Shown here piece by piece: positions 22,387 through 32,781 of a DNA stretch of 64,000 bases; the stretch's first letter is position 1; every line of letters starts with the position of its first letter. The notes under the pieces are model-generated. The model was not told the DNA's origin, made no database searches, and saw only the letters and a list, made by a program, of their open reading frames with translations. The DNA is from Leptodontidium sp. MPI-SDFR-AT-0119 (lineage: Eukaryota; Ascomycota; Leotiomycetes; Helotiales; Leptodontidiaceae). The stretch spans positions 62,001 to 126,000 of the forward strand of contig JAHLEZ010000013.1 in the NCBI GenBank assembly GCA_020726505.1, in the 5' to 3' direction. Both the position numbers and the translations under genes were made by a program.

Positions 22387-23532
22387 CTAATCTATCTCAG
22401 CAGCGGTCCATGGGAGCTCTTCATCCCGAACCTCCCCGCACAGGAAGCAATCCTTGAGACACCCAGACCCAGATACATAGCTCGTATTGAAAGTGAGACA
22501 GTTCTTCATGGTCACAGAGGTGGCTGCTCTGAAGGGATATATCTTAGGGAAAAATTGAGATTCGAAACACCAGAGAGCTCTGTAGTAGGCTGGCAGAAGC
22601 AGAGGGCTTGCTGGAGTTGCACCAGTACGAGACATGGAAATGGCGTTGTCGATGTCATCTTGCATCTCCTGCTTCGGCCTTGGATTCGACCTTCGATGAG
22701 TGTCCATTTGGCTGAGCAGCGCCTTTTGAGCATTGCCCACTCGAAGGCCAACTTTGGCGTAGGCGTTTTCGGCCAGCTTTCGATGTTTGAGATCTTCCAG
22801 CTTGTGAAATCTGGGGCTGAGAATGGCCACAGAGTGAGGATGAGGCATTTGTTGAACATCTCTCGGTGCCTCAGCTGCGTCGCAACTCTGAGCATCTTGC
22901 ACGGGTCTGAATTGAGAAGGCTGTAGTTGAAACTGCGCCGTCCAATTGTAGCATCCAGAGTGCGGGACACAATACGCAAAACACAATGTAATCCGCCAGA
23001 TCAACCAGTAGACAGAGTACATCATTATCAGCGATCTCATAAGGCTCGTTGTATACTGCTTGGAGAAGTATTCAAAAGCACTTGGTGTCCAAGCCTTTGT
23101 CGCCGTTGAATTCAAGCGCACCACCTTGGTCAATCTGGGTCTGGGTTAGCATATGGAAACAAACTAGCGCTCAAGAAATAGTCGACAGAATCGGACTCAA
23201 CTGGTAGGTGTTGGCATTTGAAAATGACCGTAAGACGTACCTTGCTTGACGCACAAACTAAATACCAAGACTGTCCTGACTCATCAACTTCTGTTACCCA
23301 CTCATACTTGAACAGCACTGTTCTTGAAATCCTCGCAAGCCCTACTCGAGTCCATCTTGTCGCGGGAGTCGAGAAACTTGTGAAAGAAGGCACTGTGTAT
23401 CTTCAGGAGTATACTTTTGACATGATACCCCGTGTCGAAAATCTTGAGGCATACATCTGCAATCAAGCTTGGTGAGGTAAACTTGACAATCTTTATTGAA
23501 GGATTTCCTTGGAATTCAACCATGGATGACAT
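22387..23532 (-). pseudogene. BTB/POZ-family paralogue, copy 1, frameshifted
   Basis: From ATG 23532 the protein begins MSSMVEFQGNPSIKIVKFTS and runs through the BTB-like IFDTGYHVKSILLKIHSAFF and HKFLDSRDK, then the frame shifts. The next block (ISRTVLFKYEWVTEVDESGQ, SWYLVCASSK) is in another frame, followed by an intron and IDQGGALEFNGDKG, a stop (TGA in KCF*), AVYNEPYEIADN, again shifted CKMLRVATQLRHREMFNKCL, and finally the frame that ends LKDCFLCGEVRDEELPW. Each block aligns in order with intact copies 2 and 3, so this is one gene with several frameshifts and at least one nonsense codon. It is the only copy on the minus strand. Confidence 0.75.
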
Positions 23533-24105
23533 CGTCTTGTAGGCATGCTTGCATTGGTTGTGTGGGAGAAGGTTCGCTTTCCACGACGATGAGGAAGTAT
23601 GGCCGTAACAACAAAATCACGGGACTCTTTAAAGCCCAGTGGGACAATCTTGAAGTTGAGAATTAGAATATGGCAGGAGTAGTTGGTCGACTCGGTCGTG
23701 ATGAGTTGAGCCGAGTCAATGAGATGGTGAGTGTCCGATGGCGATGTTTGGAACGCCAGGGTTCGGAGTATGGATAGCTTCAGATATGTGGCTCCCTTAA
23801 CCACAACTCAGAACCTCCTACCAGACGTGATCAGTCGAGGAAGGGCACATGGAATTGGCAGGAGCTGAAGTCACTTTTCAAATTAAGCTAGGGAAGGTCA
23901 GAACGACGGGAACGAACCTTCTTCACTTTAACTTCCTTGCCAAAGGTGAATGAGTAATAACCATCTGGCTTGTAACAACATCACCATCGCCATCACCATC
24001 ACCATCACCATCAACGAAAGAATATTTAAATCTACATCTGTAGTGAGTACTTAGGGTCTCGGTCCTGCAAGCCTTGATATCTAACCAGATGTGTATTAGG
24101 CCAGG
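23533..24105. other. divergent spacer between BTB copies 1 and 2
   Basis: Contains an ATCACC/CCATCA microsatellite at about 23980-24013, just before copy 2. No gene was seen. Confidence 0.55.
23980..24013. repeat. ATCACC microsatellite
   Basis: Hexanucleotide/trinucleotide run of (atcacc) units with one variant (atcgcc), seen directly. Confidence 0.8.
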
Positions 24106-25206
24106 ATGGAGGCATCCCAGCGCCATTCTCCCTCCTCGCCGACGGGCAAGCCGATTCCAATCCCCCTGACCGATAAGCTGCTTGATACCAGCCTCGAAGT
24201 CTTTGGGCAAACCTTTCATGTACAGTCAGAGGCCCTGAAGGCTAGATCTGCCTACTTCAGAGATCAATTCACACGTCCTGGAACACCAATCCCGGCTGAA
24301 AATCCTATAAAATACGCATTCGTCACCCTGTCCGACAAGGATAAGTGGAAGTTAGTCTGGTCTGGAGCGGTGAGTGGCCTTTCGTCGCGCAGGCCGAACT
24401 CTTCATTGACTCGAGGTCTATAGGAGGTAGACAATGGTCTCGACATCGAGTCTCACAACGCGTACACACAAAGCCAAACCAACGCTTTCGGGAAGCTTCT
24501 ATGTGCCATTCACGAACAGCCGTACAATCTCGCCGATATCCTCGAGTTGAAACAGCTATATTGTCTTTCCAGGAATATCGGTGCCCACGCTGCATTATCG
24601 ATGTCCCTGCTAGATGTCCTTCTCAAAAGCCCCAATGTTGTAGAGGAGATACCACTCAATTCTCATCCACTTCTGGAGATGGCCTGTATTCTCCGTCATG
24701 CTGTCTTGTATCGAGAATGCATGATTCATGCCATCAATCCTTTTCACAATCCCAGGTTCATGGCAATGACGAATGGGTGTGAGGTCAAGAAACTGGCGAT
24801 TGCTGCTCACAAGAAGATGGAGGGTAAAATCGAAACAGTACGGAAACAGCTCTTGGATACCTTTGACTCTATACCCTCAATCCGCAAAGAGTGTACAAAG
24901 AACGAAAGAGAGATGAGACAGATATCTATCGACATCATGCCCCGTTGTAGCGACGCTGTCACAGGTAGGACCATATTTCCACGTTACTTTCGGGAGCTGT
25001 GGAATTACGATAAGTACCTAGATGGCCGCTACCAGGCCTTCGTTGGCCCACTTATCGACACAAACAAGCTTGCCATTGATCAATCTGGCCGCAGAGCGGG
25101 CGATCCTGGACTTTACGAAGATTGCTTCCTTTCCCTGGAAATATCAGACGAGGATCTGCCTTTCGCGGTGGCGCCGCATGCTGGACTAGAGCAAAAAGGA
25201 AAGTAG
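24106..25206 (+). CDS. BTB/POZ-domain-like protein, copy 2
   Basis: Exons 24106..24369 and 24424..25206 join in phase 0 around a 54-nt intron and give 348 residues without a break. The BTB-like core lies near residues 20-60 (LLDTSLEVFGQTFHVQSEAL, KARSAYFRDQF): a beta hairpin followed by the helix that in BTB domains holds the buried serine/tyrosine positions. The centre has the family block LLEMACILRHAVLYRECMIH. The end carries the signature YEDCFLSLEISDEDLPF. The family is fungal; BTB domains dimerise and bind partners such as cullin-3 ligases or transcription factors, but the partner here is unknown. It is the most diverged of the five paralogues in this array. The start was chosen because it is the first ATG and gives the same length as copy 3. 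Confidence 0.75.
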
Positions 25207-26010
25207 GGGGTGCACCAAGGATCTGTTGCTTCGGATGCTCTCTGCGCCGGGATGCGGGCATTTAGAATACCGGAGATTGTCTACTAGAATTGGACTCCTA
25301 ATGGGGTTTGTAAAGTCAGAATTTGGCAGAGGACAATGAGTTACGGGAGTCTCGCTTAATAATTTGACTTCAAACATTGGTTTCAACACCTCATCAGCAA
25401 TCCGCTGTCCACTTCTATGTCCACTGTTTGCTTAGTGGCAATCATACACGATACAATCAGTTTCATCAATCAACAAGTTGTGTTCTTAATTCTTTAAACC
25501 CCATATATTTCCTTTGCCATTTGAAGATGCCTCAATCGTCGAAGCTGCGATGCCAAAAGTTGTCATTAACTGGCACCACTGGATGTCGCAGTATGTAGTG
25601 TATCTTTATAGAACGGCCCCTTTAGACTTGCCACCATCGTTACGGTTCAATATAACACATCAGAATATCTAAATCATACCTAATCCTTGTCTCTTAAGCC
25701 TGCATGAGGCAATGGCTCATAGCTCTTCGACAAATCTGCCCCCTGATTCACCACTATCAACGTGTATTATGCGGGGCGACGGTGCGCCCGGGGGCGTGAA
25801 AACGTGCTTCGGCCTTGTCATTGAGTCCGATGACGTATTTCAAGGTTTCTTTATAGTCGATATCGGCAAATTTGCTAGGATAGAGGCAGACATATGGACA
25901 GGGGGCAGAGCTCACTCGCATATCTAGAGGTCGCAAGTCGAAACTTTTGTTCAACCCAGAACCCACAACCCGCAAACTACAACAACCAAAAACAAAACCA
26001 AAACATCGCA
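25207..26010. other. spacer between BTB copies 2 and 3
   Basis: No gene seen. The last 80 nt are A/C-rich (caaccaaaaacaaaacc), a typical fungal leader for copy 3. Confidence 0.55.
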
Positions 26011-27225
26011 ATGGCTACTCCAAACCAGTTGATGGTCACTGCCCCAGAGACCCTGCCTGTAAGTGCTTCCGCCTGCTTTACGATACTAGGTCTGTTTACT
26101 AACTTCCAATCTCAACAGACTCCTATCCTCTTCAAGATCGAAGGCATGGAGCCCGACACCCAGCTTCAGGTCTTTGACCAGACCTTTCTCGTCCATTCCT
26201 CAGCTCTTAAGCTACACTCCACCTACTTCCGAAAGTTCCTCGACTCTCCTGACAAGCCGACGACCTTCACTGGCAAGTACCGGTACTCTTGGGTCACAAA
26301 GCTTGATGGCAATGGACCGGAATGGAGTCTAGTCAGCGACCACACTATGGAGGTACGTTTCCATACCATTCGATATCCGCTATTACTCAGATGACTAACT
26401 GCTCAATAGCCAGGTGTAGAGGAAAATCTCTCAGGATTCAGCGGCGACAAGCGAGCAGCGGGGAAGGGTTTCCACGCCTTCCTCTGCGCCATTTACAATC
26501 GTCCCTATGCGGTCGAAAGCACGGTAGAGCTTCAGACCTTGGCTAACCATGGCGACTATTACATGGCAATGCCCGCCGTCTCAGCCACCGTCTTCGCTGC
26601 TGTCCGCAAAAGCGGCTCGTTTGTCCGAACTTTACCTGGATCCGCTAGCAAGGTCATCGTCATCGCTGCAAAGATGCGCAATGAGGAACTCTTCCGCGAA
26701 TGTCTGGTCTACCTCATCAATCCGTGGGTCAGCCCTCGCTACACCAGCCTGGAAGATCCCGCTATCCTCCACTCTGCGAAGCTAGCATACAACCAGCTTT
26801 GCGCCCGCGTATCCAAGGCCCAGGAGGCTTTGGTTCTGGTAGCCAACGCTCATCCGGTCCGTGTCATGGATGGAGCTACCTGGGAGCATGCCGTTGGTGG
26901 CTTGCTGTTCCGCGGTGCGTCCGGCTTCATTATCAATGGCCGGATCTTGCTTCCGAAATTCTTCAGAACCATTTATGCAGCCATCACTGCCAATGGCCAC
27001 CCCCAAGCTCGCGAAATCGAGAACATCTTGAAGCCGCTGTTCAAGAACAACCTCATGCTCACTGGTGCCCACGCTATTGCGGGTGAAGATGTTTACCAAG
27101 ATTCCTTCCTCTGCGTTGAGATTGAGGATGTTGATTTGCCTTGGTAAGTTTTGTTATCCTAGAAACTGGCACAGATATTAGCTAATTACTTGATCAGGGA
27201 CGTCACTGAGGAGCCCCGGTATTAG
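26011..27225 (+). CDS. BTB/POZ-domain-like protein, copy 3
   Basis: Four exons, 26011..26058, 26119..26352, 26410..27143 and 27198..27225, give 347 intact residues. The first exon codes MATPNQLMVTAPETLP. The BTB-like core reads LQVFDQTFLVHSSALKLHST with YFRKFLDSPDK. The middle has FHAFLCAIYNRPYAVEST and VIVIAAKMRNEELFRECLVY, and the end reads YQDSFLCVEIEDVDLPW, with the last intron splitting the W codon before DVTEEPRY. Intron 1 is 60 nt, a multiple of three, and has no stop, so a retained intron would simply add 20 residues. All splice sites are canonical (GTAAGT, GTACGT and GTAAGT with CAG, TAG and CAG). Copy 3 is the best preserved member of the array and serves as the reference for the others. 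Confidence 0.82.
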
Positions 27226-28161
27226 ATGCTGCCTGCTGGGTAATCTGAGGCATTGGGTAGCATGGACCTGAATATCTGTGGTGTTGAACTTGGAAAGCTG
27301 GATCTGGGTCTGTTGCTAGGATATCTTGGATGATGGTTGGCGTGTGTCCCATACTGGAGAGTTACTGAGAGATAAATGAATAACTGCACGAACATGAATC
27401 TGCGCTTTTGTGTTTGTATATGGTGGTTTGATACAGAAACATTCCCCGACAGATCTGTTTTAGATTTGACCCTCAAGTCCAGCCAAGCTTTAACCCTTCT
27501 GCAGTGGGCAAGCCGATACATTGAACTCTGACTAGAATCTAACTAGAGAGAACTATTTGCTGTTTTATCTCAAGTCTTGAGTTGCCAGTTAAAGGATGAT
27601 TTTCTTGGGCTAGCTTGTCTAGACACGAGTGAATCCCACGACATCCTCCTCGAAGGTCGTGTAATAGAACATGAAATTCGAATCCGAGCAATATCAAATC
27701 TACACAGAATCATCTCCTCACAGTTTCATCTTCGGCCTTTAAGTTTGGTGAGTACTTGACGACTTATTTCCTAGCAAAATTCTACCGTGAGGTTGTGCGT
27801 GAGGTTGTGCTTGATTGATTGTTTACTCCCCGATATTAAGCGAAATTGGGGCTGGGGTAAGATGCGGGGCATATGTGTGGTGCACAGGTTCCTCACCAAG
27901 AGCTCCTCGAGAGATTTGTGCTGATTGAAATATTTTACAATACTCGGATCGTATTTTCATGTTTGTTGAGTGAATAAAACGAGGCCCTGCGCGACAAGCA
28001 CAAGGTGGTCATCAAGCACGTGTTGGCCTGGGAGGAACGCTAGCGCGCCGCCTACTTCCTTTTCTTTCTCGAATCGCGGGAGCAGATTGCCGTTACAACA
28101 TATTTCAAACCTGTCAAATTCAGCAACGGCTATTACCACAGCCTCTCGACTCAGCCTCACA
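27226..28161. other. spacer between BTB copies 3 and 4
   Basis: Short random frames only. A direct repeat (gtgaggttgtgc) occurs twice in succession at about 27786-27810. No gene was seen. Confidence 0.5.
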
Positions 28162-29151
28162 ATGTCGTTCACGGCATTTCGCAAGCCTGGCATGAAAGAA
28201 GACGTTCATCTTGAGGTACTTGGCACATACTTTACAGCTTATTCAGTATTTCTGAAGCAGCATTCGAAGTTCTTTCTCAAGTTTCTCGACTCTCCCGACA
28301 AAGCCAGACCAGCCACCGTTCCTGCAGATGAGTTCGTCTACTACTGGGTTACGATCGTTGAAGCAGATTGAAGCTGGACCCTCGTCGATTCCAGCGCTCT
28401 CAAAGTCAGTATAATCCAAAAGGCATTGCAGCACAAAATTGAGCGCGCTAATATTCTCCAGAAATTCAGCTGCCAAGACTATGGTCCATACCGAGGCAGA
28501 AAAAAAGAGCAAATCTCTGCTATGCGTCATGCACAACAATCCTATCACCTTCAACTCGATGGATGAGCTTGATATCATGACACAACTTGCGGATTACTAC
28601 TGCGCACTCCCAGTCCTTTCAAGGGTCTTGATAAATGCAATGCTCCGAAAACCCCTCAACATCGCTCAACACGCCGTGCTTGGCCTGGAGATTGGCAGCC
28701 AGCTTCGCAACGCCGATCTCGTGAGGGACTGCTATGCTACCTGAGCGGACGCTGGGACATCGACCCCGATCTCTCATCTCTCGATCCAAAACTTCGAGCA
28801 CTCGTTACCAAAGCCCGACAAGGAGTCCTCGCGACCATCGGCACCGCACACAACAATGTCATGACGACCACGCTCCGAAACACCAGTGCCCGACTCCTGC
28901 TGAACAGGATGTATGAGGATATCCCCGCACACAACTCACTGCCTCAGTACTACTACGAGGTTCACAAGCTAAATGTTGGGATCTACACATTCACTCCTTA
29001 CTTCGGCGATGTTTCTCCACTCATGGTGAATAACTTGAGGTTGGTTAGGGATTCTATCAGTCCTGAACAGGGTAGTCATTCTCACTATTTTCTGTGTGGG
29101 GAGGTCAGTGACGAAGATCTACCGTGGGATACGACTCAGTTGGATTGGTAG
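28162..29151 (+). pseudogene. BTB/POZ-family paralogue, copy 4, broken
   Basis: ATG 28162 opens MSFTAFRKPGMKEDVHLEVL and the BTB-like TAYSVFLKQHSKFFLKFLDS. A TGA interrupts EAD*SWTLVDSSALK at about 28368. After a likely intron the frame is shifted relative to EKKSKSLLCVMHNNPITF and DIMTQLADYYCALPVLSRVL. A second shift sits at about 28740, where RDCYA stops and LSGRWDIDPDLSSLDPKLRA continues one base out of frame. The end is well kept: SHYFLCGEVSDEDLPW and DTTQLDW before the stop at 29151. Few changes would explain the damage, so the loss is recent. Confidence 0.78.
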
Positions 29152-30408
29152 GTGTATTGAGGACCTGCAATTGGCAAGGCCATTGGGGAGCAGATATACT
29201 TAGATTGGGTAGGGGTGTCTGATTGAGACTTGCCCTTTGCCAACAGCGCTGGAAGATGGCGGCAATGCGGTGCTTTCTTCAATTTTCCTAGACTGGTTGA
29301 TAGCCGAGCTGTGGTGCAGACTGGGAGGAGAGCTCGAGGTCTGATGGTACAGGATGGAGGTAGGATTAGTGACTTATAGGGAGCTATCTCTCGTAGTTAG
29401 AGTGGTTCAACCCGAATTACATAGACCTAGGCTTTTTCCATACAAAATGCTACATCCTCTGTCAAAATTGCAAACTTCCCTGATGTGGTTGGTGTAGCTT
29501 GTTTCTTTTTAAGCATCGAAGTGGGGTTGAACAGTGCACCTTAATTGCTGTTTTCTCCATGTATCCCGTTCTACCTGTCCCCCCTCGGGCTCAAGGCTGC
29601 TGACTTCTTTACCCCACTATTAATCATTTTCTTAATGTATTGATGAATTGAAATAGCTAACTCTGAAATAAAAAAGACTCCCAGCTGGCTCATTGGTAAG
29701 AATCTTCGAAGCAACACTTCACTCGATAAGTAGAGCTAACTTCAGCAGATCTCTCACTCAGTCGAGTCACAAAAGAAGACTCTGAATGCCAATGAAATAC
29801 CCGGCTCCCTCACTGAGTCGCCTCACGGGAAATATCATGGTTTGTAATTCTTCCATTTGTCTACAGTAGCCTAGTTCCACGTCCTCCTAAAACCTATTAT
29901 CTCCCCCCTTGCGTTCCCCCTGTTTCCCCTTGCTTTTTGCATCTTCTCTACGTTTTGACTCTCTCCTTTTTTTAAAACATTAATTTCTTATCAGCCTCCC
30001 GACTCACGCTTCGGCGGTTCCCGTCGAAAAATAAAACACGGGCTATCCATTCAGCGTATGCCTTTTATAGCTACTTGATTTTTTTATTATAATGAATCGC
30101 CCATAATATATCAGCGCATAACATGAATGTGAAGCTTGTTGAGGTTTTGGGGAATGGATTTGGAATAGCTTTTTAGTGTTTCTCATCTTGCTCTCAAGTC
30201 GTGATACTCATCCGAGCAGCGTACACGATTCATATCATGAGTTACAACAATTCAACAGAAGTTCACCTTCCTGAGAATTGGTTGCAGAGAGTGAATGAGG
30301 ACTATCTGGGTAGATGAATTTCCCTTCGCTTAATCTCCCGCCAAGAATCCCCCGATATTTCGTCCACATCTTCTTTCAACCTCGAGTCACCACCTACGTC
30401 AACCACAG
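29152..30408. other. spacer between BTB copies 4 and 5
   Basis: About 1.2 kb without a recognisable gene. Pyrimidine-rich tracts occur at 29880-30000. It probably includes the leader and a first exon of copy 5 that I could not place with certainty. Confidence 0.5.
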
Positions 30409-31527
30409 GTCATCTCCTCCTCCTTCCAAGCCTCACCACCAGCAACGCGATCAGATCTTGATCGCAATCAAGGTGACCTGTCGTCAACTACCCCCAAGTT
30501 TCCAATCATCTTCAAGGTTCGCGGCCTCCAGCCTGACGTCCGTCTCCGTGTCTTCGACACCGAATTCCATGTCTCTTCAGTCGTATTAAAGATGAACTCA
30601 GCTTTTTTCTTCAAATTCCTCGACTCGCCCAATAAGCAACTTTCAAACGCCACGAATGTCGGTTCATTCAAGTATGAGTGGGACACTGTTGTTGACAAAG
30701 AGGGCTCGTGGGCTTTGCAAGCTGCTAGCTCTATTCAGGTTAGTGATATCAAAAAAAAGGGAGCACTGCTCAGCGCTAGAGTTACGAAACTTACTCTAAC
30801 TACTCTTCTACAGGCCTCCTATAACCATGCTGAAGCCCTGAAGGGTGACAAAGATACTCATACCGGATTGTTCCACAAGTTCCTGTCCGCTATACATGGA
30901 GAACCATACAAGCTTGTTTCGGTCACTGAGCTGGGATCTCTGACGGATGTGGCGGATCACTACTGTGCACTACCAGCATTTTCCAAGTCGGTACTGCCAC
31001 CACTTCTTGAGAGACAATTCAACATCAAGGACCATGCTATACCTCTGATCACCATTGCGGTCAAGCTTCGACACGAGATTCTGTTCCAAGAAGCTGCTCT
31101 GTTCTTGGCAGGAGATTGGACCCCCATTCCAAGAGTCAAACTTTTCATTACTCAACTAGATCCAAGAACTGTGAGAGCGGTTGAAGCGAGCAGAAGAGCC
31201 ACAGGTCTATTAGTCCTCGATGCCCTTCAAGAACTCTTGAGAATCAAGAACAAGATTCCGATTGTGGACAGCCAACTTTCGAGAATGAGGCATCCCACGG
31301 TAACTCTGCCATATGTTTTCAGCTGTATCTATTACAATTGTAACAAGGCAGACGTGGACGAAGACTGCGTCATAAAAGTGCTTGAGGGCTTGATGGAAAG
31401 TCGTTTACGATTGCAAAGTGTATCGATTCCTCCACGGGCAGGCGAAGGATGCTACAAGAACTATTTCCTCTGTTCCAAAGTTGCAGACGAAGATCTTCCG
31501 TGGAATCGCACTCCAAAGGACTTTTGA
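30409..31527 (+). CDS. BTB/POZ-domain-like protein, copy 5 (5' end unresolved)
   Basis: From about 30490 the frame reads KFPIIFKVRGLQPDVRLRVF, DTEFHVSSVVLKMNSAFFFK and FLDSPNKQ, clearly the same BTB-like core as copy 3. An in-frame 75-nt intron without stops (30739..30813) is supported by the family, since ASSIQ joins ASYNHAEALK. The rest is intact: FHKFLSAIHGEPYKLVSV, ITIAVKLRHEILFQEAALFL and YKNYFLCSKVADEDLPW, ending at 31527. No ATG precedes the core in frame after the stop at 30331. As in copy 3, a short first exon upstream must be spliced on; one option is ATG 30238, spliced from a gtagat donor to an acceptor at about 30472, but this is only a guess. The start coordinate given is a possible acceptor. 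Function as for the other copies. Confidence 0.7.
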   Translation, partial: VISSSFQASPPATRSDLDRNQGDLSSTTPKFPIIFKVRGLQPDVRLRVFDTEFHVSSVVLKMNSAFFFKFLDSPNKQLSNATNVGSFKYEWDTVVDKEGSWALQAASSIQVSDIKKKGALLSARVTKLTLTTLLQASYNHAEALKGDKDTHTGLFHKFLSAIHGEPYKLVSVTELGSLTDVADHYCALPAFSKSVLPPLLERQFNIKDHAIPLITIAVKLRHEILFQEAALFLAGDWTPIPRVKLFITQLDPRTVRAVEASRRATGLLVLDALQELLRIKNKIPIVDSQLSRMRHPTVTLPYVFSCIYYNCNKADVDEDCVIKVLEGLMESRLRLQSVSIPPRAGEGCYKNYFLCSKVADEDLPWNRTPKDF

Positions 31528-32781
31528 GCACAAGGTATGCTGTCAATGTGTGTTCCAACGATGATTCAAAAAGGCAAGCTAGGGTGCTAATTCATTGACA
31601 AGAAAAATTCCAACATGGTTCCTCTCGAGTGGTCGACGTTGGCGGCGTTCTCGGGCAATGAATGGCAAAATTCTCTATGGTTCGCCAAATTTGACGGAGT
31701 GATACAGAATTAAAGAAAGGGTATGGAACTTACTTCGATAAGGAGATGCAGTGCACTCATTGAGGGTTGAGAATGAAGCAGAGCGCATACAAATATTCTC
31801 ACTCGTGAATGTTCTCAGGAGTGCCAGTGTCGCCAACGATAGGGTCGGCCAGGCCCCTCTTGTATAAGAGAAAAGCGATTCTCGACTTCGTATCGAAGCT
31901 GTGAGTTGTGCTTGCCAAAGGTTAAGTCATCAACAGTCTCAGTTAGCTCTGCTCCCTTACAGCGAAGCTTCTCACCAATTATTTCCTCCATACTCGCTTT
32001 TTCTTATGGGCCCAAAGTCGCTACTTAGTGTATTTATGGAGATTTTCTAGTTAGCCATAGCCCTATAGTATATCACCGGCGTGTTCAATCCTCCTCCCAA
32101 CAGTGGCTGTCAGAATTCTGTGCGCATCCCCTAAATTTAGCCGAATCCTCACCAAAACTCACCCTCTTCAGCGCTTTGTAACACAACAAATTTATATGAC
32201 GTCATAAATAAGAGCTTGTAAATATATTAAAATTATCAAGTAGAGTCTCTTTTACACTAAAACTTTATCTATAAGTGTACAATACAGTATGTTATTCAAG
32301 AATGTTCAAATTCGCTAACAAATTTTAGGTGGGGGTTTTCCAGAGCACGCTACAGCTATGATATAAAGATTCTGAGTTATATGAATTAATTGCATTACTT
32401 AGGATATGTCAGTTTCTCAATTTTATTCAAAAATATCTAAGAATTGTTAACTTATAAGAGCATAAAGTTGCGATTTTTGGTGAGGATTTTGATGATTTGG
32501 CCCGCGCACAAACGATGCGCACAGTGACTACCACGGTTGTTCCTGCCATCTTTGCTTACTCATCAAGTATATTTCTTCTAATTGGCCTGTTCGTTTATTG
32601 CTAGCTTTCTCGCCTGCAGCGTAAATGCACGTCAAAACAACCCAGGCACAAGCCCAGGGGGGCTTCAGACTAAAATCTCACTGCATGTCAAACGGCATTG
32701 TGCCTCAAAGCTCAATTCGTCACTTCTCTTCCTCAACTCCCTTACTTCCCACATGTTCCAATTCTCGACTGGAGACTTGCG
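31528..32781. other. intergenic with AT-rich segment
   Basis: About 32160-32470 is AT-rich with many TA dinucleotides, like the segment at 2770-3060, and may be a RIP-mutated transposon remnant. No coding sequence is recognisable. The final part is the promoter and leader of the regulator gene. Confidence 0.5.

Noticed and set aside
23980..24013. Regularly spaced repeat that might suggest a CRISPR array
   Set aside because: It is a simple microsatellite without spacers, and the genome is fungal.
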